23,462 bases of DNA, taken from assembly GCA_035642715.1 (NCBI GenBank), contig DASQRW010000243.1:1-23462 (forward strand), read 5' to 3'. The notes beneath the pieces are model-generated. The model saw only the letters and a program-made list of their open reading frames with translations. It was not told the origin of the DNA and made no database searches. The DNA is from JAJNBK01 sp035642715. Lineage in GTDB: Archaea; Thermoproteota; Nitrososphaeria; Nitrososphaerales; Nitrososphaeraceae. Both the position numbers and the translations under genes were made by a program. The first letter of the stretch is position 1. Each line of letters starts with the position of its first letter. Shown here piece after piece: positions 8,461-16,325 of the stretch.

Positions 8461-8601
8461 TTATAGATGTTCTGTCTTGCTTAATGCTTTTCTCTTGTAA
8501 CTGTACAAGTCTTGTTTTATATTTTCAATCATTGAATCATGCTCTTTCCTTAGTCTCATTTTGGCAGTTTCAAACATTTTGTTGATGATATCTTCCGCCA
8601 T
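8461..8601 (-). CDS. ATP synthase operon microprotein, 46 residues, function unknown
   Basis: The last gene of the ATP synthase operon encodes 46 residues starting MAEDIINKMFETAKMRLRKE and ending TEHL, with ATG at 8601 and TAA at 8461-8463. Its ATG is only one base after the atpD stop, so translation is almost certainly coupled to atpD. The sequence is highly charged with hydrophobics (Ile6, Met9, Ala13, Leu17, Met24, Ile28, Leu32, Tyr35) spaced every three to four residues, as in one amphipathic helix. No Cys, signal peptide or membrane segment is present. It does not match any standard A-type subunit I know; subunit H/G is also helical but about twice as long. An assembly factor, inhibitor or shortened stalk component are reasonable guesses. 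The tight spacing and coherent composition make a real gene likely. Confidence 0.68.
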   Translation of the reverse strand: MAEDIINKMFETAKMRLRKEHDSMIENIKQDLYSYKRKALSKTEHL

Positions 8602-8602
8602 T

Positions 8603-9241
8603 TTAAATCTTCTTCTTTTCCAAAACAACCTTCACTTTCTTTAATCTTACAAATTCTTCTCTTTCTCTTTCCTCCAATGTTGCTTTAATAAAGTAAATCG
8701 CATCTTGATATTGAGGAATAATGACAAATTCTAATGCATTTATTAATTTTTGTGTTCTTTCGAGCTCTTTAGCTAAACTGAAGATGGCATTTTCATATTC
8801 TGCTGCCTTGCATATGCTTGGTAGTGCATCCTTTATCAGTTTGGCTGCCTTGTCTACATAAGCATTTGTGTCTGCAAAACCATATGCTATTGTTTGTGCG
8901 CCTTCTTTTGCTGTTACCTGAAGAGTAGGTACTTTAACATCAACAATTCTGCGGACATTGACATCAACTTCCATTGTACTTGGTGTTGAGATTGCAATAG
9001 ATTCAATAGTTGATGTACCTAATGAGAGATATGCATCATAGACTGATTTGTAAATCTCTTCCAACGGTAGCCAAATATCTTCTCTTGCTTTGTTTGCCTC
9101 CTCAATCATTTCATCTATTTTCTTCAACAATACTTCCCGCTTATCGTCGAGAATTTTGTGAACCATCTTTGCTACTTGCATTGAGCGCCGTACCTTAATC
9201 AATTCAATTTTAGTTGCCGTAACTCTTTTGCCGAATGACAT
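8603..9241 (-). CDS. atpD: A-type ATP synthase subunit D (central shaft)
   Basis: This 212-residue protein is the central rotor shaft, equivalent to gamma in F-type enzymes. It inserts into the A3B3 head and transmits rotation. The N-terminal helix shows the family pattern TKIELIKVRRSMQVAKMVHK followed by LDDKREVLLKKIDEM. The C-terminal helix includes RTQKLINALEFVIIPQYQ and a very charged tail ending VVLEKKKI; the two helices form the antiparallel coiled coil typical of subunit D. Length matches the family (about 200-215). It starts nine bases after the atpB stop and is followed one base later by the microprotein gene. Confidence 0.96.
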   Translation of the reverse strand: MSFGKRVTATKIELIKVRRSMQVAKMVHKILDDKREVLLKKIDEMIEEANKAREDIWLPLEEIYKSVYDAYLSLGTSTIESIAISTPSTMEVDVNVRRIVDVKVPTLQVTAKEGAQTIAYGFADTNAYVDKAAKLIKDALPSICKAAEYENAIFSLAKELERTQKLINALEFVIIPQYQDAIYFIKATLEEREREEFVRLKKVKVVLEKKKI

Positions 9242-9250
9242 AGATTACTA

Positions 9251-10645
9251 TTACTCTCTTCCAGTCCCTTTATAGAATTGTCTTATATTCTTATCCTTGA
9301 TCTTAGTGAGTTCTCCTTCAGGAAGTGTCGATAATACATTCCATGCTTTGCCAAGAGTTTCGCCAAGGTTTCTATTCTCATCTGCACTCTGTTTTAGAAA
9401 ATGACTTTCAAACATATCACCTGCATCTAGGTATTTCAGGTCAACACCAGTTAATCCGGCCCTACCAACAATTTCTGCAAGTGCTCTTACTTCTTGTGCT
9501 CTAGAATAAGCATCATAAAGCTGATTTCCTACTTCCATGTGATCCCCTCTTGTCTTTTCTTCACCTACTCCGTCTTTCATCAACCTTGAAAGAGACATAA
9601 GCACATTGACTGGCGGATAGATACCTTTCCTGAATAAATCCCTGCCTAGAACAATCTGTCCCTCAGTTATGTAGCCTGTAAGATCAGGAATAGGATGAGT
9701 TATATCATCAGCTGGCATAGACAAGATAGGCACCTGTGTTACACTTCCATTTTCTCCTTTAATTCTTCCTGCACGCTCATAGTTATTCGCCAGATCGGTA
9801 TATAAGTATCCAGGATAACCCTTTCTGCCTGGTACTTCTTCTCTTGCCGCACTAATCTCCCTAAGTGCCTCTGCGTAGTTAGTCATATCAGTAAGAATTG
9901 CTAATACATGCATACCCAGATCAAATGCTAGATATTCTGCAACAGTTAATGCTACTCGTGGAGTTATGATTCTTTCAATAGCTGGATCGTCTGCCAAATT
10001 CAGAAACAGTACACTTCGTCTTAGTGCTCCTGATTCCTCCAAACTACGTTTAAAATATTGTGCTTCGGAATATTGTACACCTATAGCTGCAAATACTACC
10101 GCGAAATCCTCTTTAGTTCCTACTACTGATGCCTGGCGGGCAATTTGAGCTGCTAAAATATTATGAGGCATACCAGAACCTGAAAAGATCGGAAGCTTTT
10201 GTCCTCTCACCAAAGTTAGCATTCCATCAATTACTGAAACTCCAGTCTGTATAAATGAAGTAGGATATTCTCTTCGTTCTGGGTTAATTGGTTCTCCATT
10301 TACATCTATGAATCGATCTGCAATAGGATCTGGCAAGCCATCGTTTGGCCTTCCTAGCCCGTCAAAGACCCTACCAAGTAATTCCTGCGATACTGGCATT
10401 GCCATTGTTTTGCCCAAAAATTTTGCCTTTGTACCAGTGATTGCTAGACCTGTTGTACCTTCAAATACTTGAACAACTGCTTTGCCATGACCTACCTCTA
10501 ATACTCTGCCAAGTCTTCTCTCACCCTCAGTAGTCTCGATTTCGACTAGTTCATCGAACGAAGCTTTTGTGATGCCATCAACAATAATAAGAGGCCCTTT
10601 AATCTCTGCTACTTTAGTATATTCTACACTGGCTGATTCAGACAA
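9251..10645 (-). CDS. atpB: A-type ATP synthase subunit B (regulatory, non-catalytic)
   Basis: This is a 464-residue subunit B, which alternates with subunit A in the hexameric head and contributes arginine and other residues to the catalytic interface. Family landmarks are VAEIKGPLIIVDGI at the N-terminus, LLGRVFDGLGRPNDGLP at 89-105, YPTSFIQTGVSVIDGM at 127-142, and SMPADDITHPIPDLTGYITE in the second half. The P-loop position reads FSGSGMPHN (154-162), lacking the Lys-Thr of a Walker A motif, as expected for B. It ends RQFYKGTGRE. Its ATG lies inside the end of atpA: the two genes overlap by eight bases, pointing to translational coupling and stoichiometric synthesis. Confidence 0.97.
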   Translation of the reverse strand: MSESASVEYTKVAEIKGPLIIVDGITKASFDELVEIETTEGERRLGRVLEVGHGKAVVQVFEGTTGLAITGTKAKFLGKTMAMPVSQELLGRVFDGLGRPNDGLPDPIADRFIDVNGEPINPERREYPTSFIQTGVSVIDGMLTLVRGQKLPIFSGSGMPHNILAAQIARQASVVGTKEDFAVVFAAIGVQYSEAQYFKRSLEESGALRRSVLFLNLADDPAIERIITPRVALTVAEYLAFDLGMHVLAILTDMTNYAEALREISAAREEVPGRKGYPGYLYTDLANNYERAGRIKGENGSVTQVPILSMPADDITHPIPDLTGYITEGQIVLGRDLFRKGIYPPVNVLMSLSRLMKDGVGEEKTRGDHMEVGNQLYDAYSRAQEVRALAEIVGRAGLTGVDLKYLDAGDMFESHFLKQSADENRNLGETLGKAWNVLSTLPEGELTKIKDKNIRQFYKGTGRE

Positions 10646-12425
10646 CTGCTTTTACCTCCTCATGTGCGACAATTTTGCGGAATTGTTCGGTCATTTGTTT
10701 ATCCATATCATCAAGTTTATTGACTTGATCGTCAGGAATTTCAAATTTGGCTTTCAGAAGTGACGGAATAATGGGCATTGCTCTAATATCTACGAGTAAT
10801 GCACCTTCTTTAAGAGATCTAATAGATTCCTTATAGAATCTTACCATTAATTTCACTAATTTCAACTGTTTTTGAGGACTGCAGTAAGTGTCTACTTTGT
10901 CAAAAGAATTTTGCTGCAGTATACCTATCTTTATCATTCTCGCTACTTCCAATACCAATTTTTCTTCATCTGGTAATGCTTCAGGACCTAGCAATCGGAC
11001 TATCTCTTTTAAAGTGTCTTCTCTCTGAAGAATATGATATGATTCTGCTCTCAGATTATACCAGTCGGCACTTACATTACTTGTCCACCATTTTGAAACG
11101 TCGTCTAGATATCCAGAATATGACTGCATCCAATTTATAGATGGATAGTGTCTTGAGTAAGCCAATCTAGTATCAAGAGCCCAGAAGGTTTTAATGAATC
11201 TAATTGTGTGAGTTGTTACTGGTTCTGTAAAGTCTGCTCCTGATGGAGATACAGCTCCTACAAGTGTTACAGACCCTGCCCTTTCTGGGCTTCCCAATGC
11301 TTTAACGCGACCTGCTCTTTCATAGAATTCTGCTAATCTTGATGCAAGATATGAGGGGTATCCTTCTTCTGCAGGCATTTCTTCAAGACGACCAGACATT
11401 TCTCTTAAGGCCTCAGCCCATCTACTTGTCGAATCCGCTACGAGTACAACATCAAATCCCATATCTCTATAATATTCTGCCAAAGTAACTCCCGTGTAGA
11501 TTGATGCTTCTCGAGCAGCCACAGGCATATTGCTTGTATTTGCTACAAGAACTGTTCTTTCCATCAATGGTCTACCTGACCTAGGATCAATTAAATGTGG
11601 AAATTCAACAAGCACTTCAGTCATTTCATTACCGCGTTCACCGCATCCAATATAGACTACAACTTTAGAGTCAGCCCATTTTGCAATCTGGTGCAACGTA
11701 ACAGTCTTGCCGGTCCCAAATCCTCCAGGAATGGCACCTGTTCCCCCCTTTGCTATAGGAAAGTAAGTATCTATTATACGTTGACCTGTAATTAATGGAA
11801 CCGTAGGATCATATCTTTCTGCATAAGGTCTAGGTTTTCTTACAGGCCACTTATGGTACATTTTTAATTGGAATTTCTTTCCATCTTTTTCGGCGGTTGC
11901 AACAATATGCTCTAGATCGTATTCGCCTTCAGAAGAAATATCTGTTAATTTCCCTCCCTTAAAGTCAGGTGGAACAAGAATGCTATGAGTCAACAGTGGA
12001 GTCTCTTCTACCGTTCCAAGAATAGAACCTGCCTCAATTTCATCTCCTTTTTTAAGCGTCGGCTTGAACTTATACTTTTTTTTCATATCAACTGGAGTTG
12101 TGGCTATACCTCTTCCAATGAATGCTCCTGATTTTTGAGCAATTTCCTCAAGCGGTCTTTGAATCCCATCATATATCTTTCCAATGATTCCGGGTCCTAG
12201 CAATACTGACAGAGGTTGTCCTGTACCAACAACTGGTTCTCCAGGTTTTAAACCAGAAGTAGATTCATAAACTTGAATAAATGCAACATCTCCAGTCAAT
12301 CTTATGACCTCTCCGATTAACTTTAAATCTCCTACCGTTACGGTTTCGTACATTTTTGCTGAAGCCATGCCATCAGCCCTTACCGCTGGACCACTAACCC
12401 AAACAATCCTTCCTTTAGCAACCAT
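10638..12425 (-). CDS. atpA: A-type ATP synthase subunit A (catalytic)
   Basis: This 595-residue subunit is the catalytic ATP-synthesising and hydrolysing subunit. The N-terminal beta-barrel begins GRIVWVSGPAVRADGM. Residues about 110-200 are the non-homologous region that distinguishes A/V-type A subunits from F-type beta. The Walker A is GGFGTGKT at 234-241 and the catalytic Glu263 lies in CGERGNEMTE. DVVLVADSTSRWAEALREMS follows at the Walker B region, then LEEMPAEEGYPSYLASRLAE. The usual archaeal P-loop is GPFGSGKT; here Pro235 is Gly and Ser238 is Thr. Length matches the family (about 580-600), so no intein is present. The gene starts three bases after the atpE stop. Confidence 0.98.
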   Translation of the reverse strand: MVAKGRIVWVSGPAVRADGMASAKMYETVTVGDLKLIGEVIRLTGDVAFIQVYESTSGLKPGEPVVGTGQPLSVLLGPGIIGKIYDGIQRPLEEIAQKSGAFIGRGIATTPVDMKKKYKFKPTLKKGDEIEAGSILGTVEETPLLTHSILVPPDFKGGKLTDISSEGEYDLEHIVATAEKDGKKFQLKMYHKWPVRKPRPYAERYDPTVPLITGQRIIDTYFPIAKGGTGAIPGGFGTGKTVTLHQIAKWADSKVVVYIGCGERGNEMTEVLVEFPHLIDPRSGRPLMERTVLVANTSNMPVAAREASIYTGVTLAEYYRDMGFDVVLVADSTSRWAEALREMSGRLEEMPAEEGYPSYLASRLAEFYERAGRVKALGSPERAGSVTLVGAVSPSGADFTEPVTTHTIRFIKTFWALDTRLAYSRHYPSINWMQSYSGYLDDVSKWWTSNVSADWYNLRAESYHILQREDTLKEIVRLLGPEALPDEEKLVLEVARMIKIGILQQNSFDKVDTYCSPQKQLKLVKLMVRFYKESIRSLKEGALLVDIRAMPIIPSLLKAKFEIPDDQVNKLDDMDKQMTEQFRKIVAHEEVKAVV

Positions 12426-12428
12426 TCG

Positions 12429-13046
12429 TTAGACCTCTCCTCTTAGCATTTGGGCTATATTCTTCCTTATTAAAGGTTTAAGCCTCTCGATGCGTGAATC
12501 GAGAGTATTATCAAATGTCATAGATCCATCTGCTGAGGTTAGTCTGATTCCACCGATGGCGTTTAGCGGATGATCTGACATTTTTATTTTTATCTTATTA
12601 TTATCGTTGAAACTCTCTGAAATGGCTTTTTCGACTAATTCAATATCATTTTTGTTGCATTCAACAATAACTTGGTCAGAATCTATCATCATAACACTAT
12701 CTTTGAGGATTTTTCTCATGAGAAGTCTATAACTATTCTCTTTTTTTGATGAAGCCAATATTGTTTTTGCTTTTTCAAAAGTATTATTTACAGCACTTTC
12801 AATCAAAACAAGCTGTCTATTTCTGGCAGACAATCGGCTAGAACCAACAATCTGCCTTTTGAGGTTATCCCCCTGTTTTCTCGCACCTTCAAGAATTCTA
12901 TTGTATTCTGCCTCTAGTTTTGTTCTTGAAGCTGCAAGATTCTTTAATGATTCCTGAAAAGAAGAATCAATTTGTGTAATAAAATCTGCCTCTGCCTGGG
13001 ATATGACCTTGTTTATCGTTCGCTCCAAAGATGAAGACGAGCTCAT
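12429..13046 (-). CDS. atpE: A-type ATP synthase subunit E (peripheral stalk)
   Basis: This 205-residue protein is the first gene of the operon and encodes the peripheral stalk subunit that links the A3B3 head to the membrane stator. Residues about 5-75 form a long charged helix (INKVISQAEADFITQI onward) that pairs with the partner stalk subunit. The C-terminal globular half has the family pattern: an Asp/Asn-rich strand DQVIVECNKNDIELV, then NAIGGIRLTSADGSMTFDNT and LDSRIERLKPLIRKNIAQML. Size and position immediately before atpA support the assignment. Translation starts at ATG 13046. A TATA-like TATATAG lies about 63 bases upstream on the minus strand and a weaker one (13071-13080) about 25-34 bases upstream. 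Confidence 0.93.
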   Translation of the reverse strand: MSSSSSLERTINKVISQAEADFITQIDSSFQESLKNLAASRTKLEAEYNRILEGARKQGDNLKRQIVGSSRLSARNRQLVLIESAVNNTFEKAKTILASSKKENSYRLLMRKILKDSVMMIDSDQVIVECNKNDIELVEKAISESFNDNNKIKIKMSDHPLNAIGGIRLTSADGSMTFDNTLDSRIERLKPLIRKNIAQMLRGEV

Positions 13047-13108
13047 TTAAAGCTCTGATTGGTTAACGAGATTTTAATCTTTTGTTATTTCAAATTAAAT
13101 TATTAATC

Positions 13109-13118
13109 TATATAAGCA
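13109..13118 (-). promoter_or_regulatory. Candidate promoter of the ATP synthase operon
   Basis: The minus strand reads GCTTATATAG, the best TATA match upstream of atpE, 63-72 bases before the ATG. It implies a leader of roughly 35-40 bases, longer than for most genes here. A poorer element, GATTAAAATC at 13071-13080, would give a leaderless message; the sequence alone does not decide between them. Confidence 0.4.
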
Positions 13119-13543
13119 TCATAATTCATTGTAATTCTATATCCTGAAGAACTAAGATGAAATAGAATAAATAAATAAATCAGTAATATTTAAGACCTGT
13201 TGTTTATGCACTTTTCAGTATTAATGAGAGAAGTTTTGTTTTTTTGCTCTTGCACATTAACTTCAAAATGCAACAGGATTAAATATAAAGGGCTAATAAT
13301 TTAATTAATGGATGATTATCTTTTTGTTTTCTCCCACTACTTAAACTATTTCTGAAATAGTATCGTTGAAGCAACCATTAATCTTTATCTGCAATAATCT
13401 GGCAAAAAGTCTCATGAATATTTGATCTCAATACGTTTATGCAATAAATTTTGAAATTCTGGTTTGACCCCCTAAATCTGACAAACTCTATATTTGAAAT
13501 TGATTGAATTTTTTAAATATTCTATGCCAGTTAGAAAAGTTCT
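13119..13543. other. Gene-poor spacer
   Basis: This region of about 425 AT-rich bases lies between the ATP synthase promoter and the next small frame. I see no gene, RNA or clear repeat in it. Confidence 0.45.
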
Positions 13544-13814
13544 ATGAGAAGATCCAGCTCGAATATGGATAACACTTCTTCTCTTAATGAGGCATGTGGA
13601 AGTTGTGTTCCTTCTGCATCTCTAGCAAATTCTACATCTCTAGCAAATATCCTACAAAAAAATTCGTGTCATTTGCGTTTTTGGTCTTGGTCAAACTGAT
13701 GTAGCAGTGGCTAACATGATAAAATCATGTATTGAAACCAATTATTTGTCATGTCGTTTCTTTACAAGATCAAAAATAGTCTTTTTCCATTTGCCTTTTT
13801 TTGAGATAATGTAA
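13544..13814 (+). pseudogene. Small frameshifted gene, unknown function, interrupted at an A7 run
   Basis: An ATG frame at 13544 runs 51 codons to TGA at 13697-13699. It reads MRRSSSNMDNTSSLNEACGS and then two tandem copies of a Ser-Leu-Ala-Asn-containing unit, encoded by an 18-base direct repeat at 13617-13652. Directly after the repeat is a run of seven A (13656-13662). Removing one A joins the frame to a protein-like continuation (IRVICVFGLGQTDVAVANMI and on to FFHLPFFEIM) that ends with TAA at 13812-13814. The joined product would be 89 residues. I do not recognise it. The Gly-rich VFGLGQTD stretch resembles a nucleotide-binding turn but is too short to assign. It may be a real broken gene, a sequencing homopolymer error, or chance. 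Confidence 0.33.
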
Positions 13815-14151
13815 TGTGCATACTCTTTAAAGTATTAGACATCTAGAAATTAACTGAAATAAGATTTCTATTATTCCTACGGATCATATGATATATTTTG
13901 TGACTCCTGCAAATAATATATGAATTTTGAAATTTTTTGTCCGTCCTTTTTAACATTTAATATCTTCTATGACATCTTGACAGTTTCTTATTACGGATGA
14001 TTGATAGCTAATCTATTGTTTAGAATCCAAGGAGACGTGTTAGATCAAGAAAGAATGGAGCAACATAATAATTTGGTCTTTCTGATCTAAAATCTGTATT
14101 ATGATTAAGATAAAGTGCTAAATCTTATTTTAACCATTGTATATAATAGTT
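13815..14151. other. Gene-poor spacer with promoter of the secreted protein
   Basis: About 340 bases hold no gene I can support. TATA-like elements for the following gene are CTTATTTTAA at 14123-14132 and TATATAAT at 14140-14147. Confidence 0.4.
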
Positions 14152-14460
14152 ATGGGATATATGCGTACTATGATGGTTACGTTAGCACTACTTTTAGGGA
14201 TTATTTCTGTGACTACAATTAATGTAATAGCACAAACAAATCAGGCAAGAAACGGCGTTCCTACCACAGATTCAGCCTCTGATAATATAACAACTCAGAT
14301 AATGCCTCAGGGAACATCAATAGAGACAGACAATAATACTAAAGCGACTTCAAAGGACACACCTACAAGTTCAAACCCATCTGGTAATATAACCTCAGAA
14401 ATAGCTCCGCAAGGAACATCAATACAAGAAGCAAATCAAACTTCTACTAAAGAAAAATAA
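14152..14460 (+). CDS. Small secreted Thr/Asn-rich protein with internal repeats, probably truncated by a frameshift
   Basis: This encodes 102 residues from ATG 14152; ATG 14161 and a TTG at 14137 are alternatives. Residues about 5-28 form a hydrophobic signal peptide (MMVTLALLLGIISVTTINV) with likely cleavage after VIAQ. The mature part is low in hydrophobics and rich in Thr, Ser, Asn and Gln. Two similar units occur 34 residues apart: DNITTQIMPQGTSI and GNITSEIAPQGTSI. Several N-x-T sequons (NIT, NNT, NQT) suggest archaeal N-glycosylation at the cell surface. After the stop, the next frame continues with a third NITS unit and an Asn-rich tail to TAA at 14528-14530; dropping one base from the A5 run at 14453-14457 would join them. 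The function is unknown. Confidence 0.7.
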   Translation: MGYMRTMMVTLALLLGIISVTTINVIAQTNQARNGVPTTDSASDNITTQIMPQGTSIETDNNTKATSKDTPTSSNPSGNITSEIAPQGTSIQEANQTSTKEK

Positions 14461-14530
14461 TATAACATCAACTGTTGGCAGAGCAGGCATTGATAATAAT
14501 ATAGGTAATGTTAATGCCAATAATGACTAA

Positions 14531-15203
14531 TAGACATATCTATAATAATAACAACATCAATAACAACAATAAATAATTACTTTGCAGTTACTCCTTGTCA
14601 GAAGATTCCTAAGATATAGGAAAGCTCAGAGAATACAAAATAATATCTTCACAAATAACAACTGACAGATCGTGATATTATACCAATAATATGTAATGAT
14701 GAATGAGATACTGCAATTTTAGACTATAGGTGCAATAGAAATGAGAGAACGTAGAATATAAACATCATTTTAACTATTAATAGAACTAATTTAAATTACA
14801 TAAAGAAGACAATAAAATATCGAGACATTTTGATTAGATTGAGCAAAATAATAAACAATTATTCAGTAATACTGTGGATATCCAACAGAAGTACTTTATA
14901 ATGAAAAAGAGCAACAATTTTCTATCATTGCTGTTTGCTTGGTCTTTTTAACTCAAACTTGATGTAATTTTGGAAATCAAATACCAAATGCGGTAGCGAA
15001 TCCTTGCAATCTTTCTAACGTATATTACGTAAGAATAATGAACATGTTTGGTGAGATATAAATTAGTTATCCAGTCAACTATTGCTTTGTTGTGATTGTA
15101 AATAATAGAAGATTTTTTCCTTATCTTTTTGTAATTCTTCCTCTAGTTAGAGAATTAAGGATAATAACAATAAAGTAATATATCAATATGCCTTTTTCTT
15201 CTT
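14531..15203. other. Gene-poor spacer
   Basis: This stretch of about 670 bases holds no supportable gene. One plus-strand frame between about 14878 and 15061 is protein-like but carries an internal TGA at 14960-14962; it includes EKEQQFSIIAVCLVFLTQT before the stop and NQIPNAVANPCNLSNVYYV after it. It may be a remnant of a small secreted protein. The rest is AT-rich with stops in every frame. Confidence 0.35.
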
Positions 15204-15770
15204 CTAGGATAGGCGATTAAATTGCTCATCGACAATCTTGCGCATATTTTCATTAATTGATTTTACAGTTTGCTGAATATGCGTCAAATGACTGCCTTCC
15301 CAGTATATTTTTTTACAGCTAGAGCATTTAAAAAATTGTTTTTGGCGTTTAAGAACATTTGAATGAACATCTTTTATAACATCAGAAGGTTTTTTCTTTA
15401 TGAGCAATCCATTGCATACAGCACATCTAGAATCTACAGAACGAAAATGCAATGAGGCAATTCCACATTTGGATAATATATGAACAATATCTTTGAGATC
15501 ATCCGAACCCCGTAATAAAACACTACGTGCTTCTCTTTTTAGAATCCTTTTGAACAACTCCTTATCACAAGTCAGAATAATCCTATTCTCTGCAATACCA
15601 ATTTTTAATATCTCATCGTCATGGGTATGCGCTACATACAATGTATCGAAGCCAAAAATCCGTAACTTACGAGCAATACTTCCTAGCATAGCATCAGCTA
15701 AAAAGGTTGGCTTTGAATTAGGTGATAGTCTCTCCTCTACATTCTTCACATGTGAATGTGCCCTCCTCAT
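15204..15770 (-). CDS. Mut7-C family nuclease (PIN-like fold with zinc ribbon)
   Basis: From ATG 15770 this is 188 residues of the Mut7-C RNase domain family. The N-terminal PIN-like half begins FLADAMLGSIARKLRIFGFD, with the catalytic-type Asp26, then an HDDEIL acidic cluster at 50-55 and LTCDKELFKR with Asp69. The C-terminal half is a zinc ribbon: Cys116 and Cys119 in RCAVCNG, then Cys149 and Cys152 in FKCSSCKKIYWEGSH, the signature tail of the family. The predicted role is metal-dependent RNA cleavage, not tested from sequence. The gene starts inside the end of the CBS gene (53-base overlap; GTG at 15749 would shorten it to 32), because any later start would lose Asp26. It is the third gene of an operon behind the Rqc2 homologue. 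Confidence 0.85.
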   Translation of the reverse strand: MRRAHSHVKNVEERLSPNSKPTFLADAMLGSIARKLRIFGFDTLYVAHTHDDEILKIGIAENRIILTCDKELFKRILKREARSVLLRGSDDLKDIVHILSKCGIASLHFRSVDSRCAVCNGLLIKKKPSDVIKDVHSNVLKRQKQFFKCSSCKKIYWEGSHLTHIQQTVKSINENMRKIVDEQFNRLS

Positions 15771-16263
15771 ATTGCAAAAGATCAGACCATTCACCACATT
15801 CGTCACAATATCCTGAAACATTGCCCATAGACCGACCGGTTTCTCCTCGAATAAGTGCGGATTTCTCTGAAATGACGTCTACCAAATCTGGAGTTACTGC
15901 GATAACGTCTGAAGCAGAGATGATTCCAACAAGTCTATTTTTGTATACTACGCCTAGTCTCTTGATATTGTGTTTTCGCAATATACGAGCAGCCTCAGTG
16001 ACTCCTTCTTCGCCTTCTATTGTGTGCAATTGTTGCATAATGTCAGAAGCTTTAAGCATACTTGGTTTGACATCTTTAACAACAGCATTTGAAACAATAT
16101 CCCAATCAGTGACAATTCCTAATGTCTTTTCCTTGTCCATAATTACAATACTCCCAACCTTCTCTTCTTTCATCTTTATAGCAATATCTTTAATACTTGC
16201 CTCAGTCGAAGCCGAAATGACAGGACTATTCATGATATCTCTGACAAGCACCCTAGTTGTCAT
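15718..16263 (-). CDS. CBS-domain pair protein with C-terminal zinc knuckle
   Basis: From ATG 16263 this is 181 residues; a GTG at 16302 would add 13. Two CBS motifs form one Bateman module: the first spans about VRDIMNSPVISAS to GIVTDWDIV (residues 7-56), the second about ASDIMQQLHTIEG to GIISASDVI (72-121). Such modules bind adenine nucleotides (AMP, ATP, SAM) and act as sensors. The C-terminal part has Cys153 and Cys156 in YCDECGEW and Cys172 and Cys175 in FTCEECRG, a four-Cys zinc site. The protein could sense energy state and modulate its operon partners, but this is inference. It starts 62 bases after the Rqc2-homologue stop (23 if the GTG is used) and overlaps the Mut7-C gene. Confidence 0.88.
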   Translation of the reverse strand: MTTRVLVRDIMNSPVISASTEASIKDIAIKMKEEKVGSIVIMDKEKTLGIVTDWDIVSNAVVKDVKPSMLKASDIMQQLHTIEGEEGVTEAARILRKHNIKRLGVVYKNRLVGIISASDVIAVTPDLVDVISEKSALIRGETGRSMGNVSGYCDECGEWSDLLQYEEGTFTCEECRGETIT

Positions 16264-16325
16264 ATTAGCATCACCATGTTGCCTGACAGGTTTTTTTACC
16301 ACAACATTAAATCAAAATTATGGCC

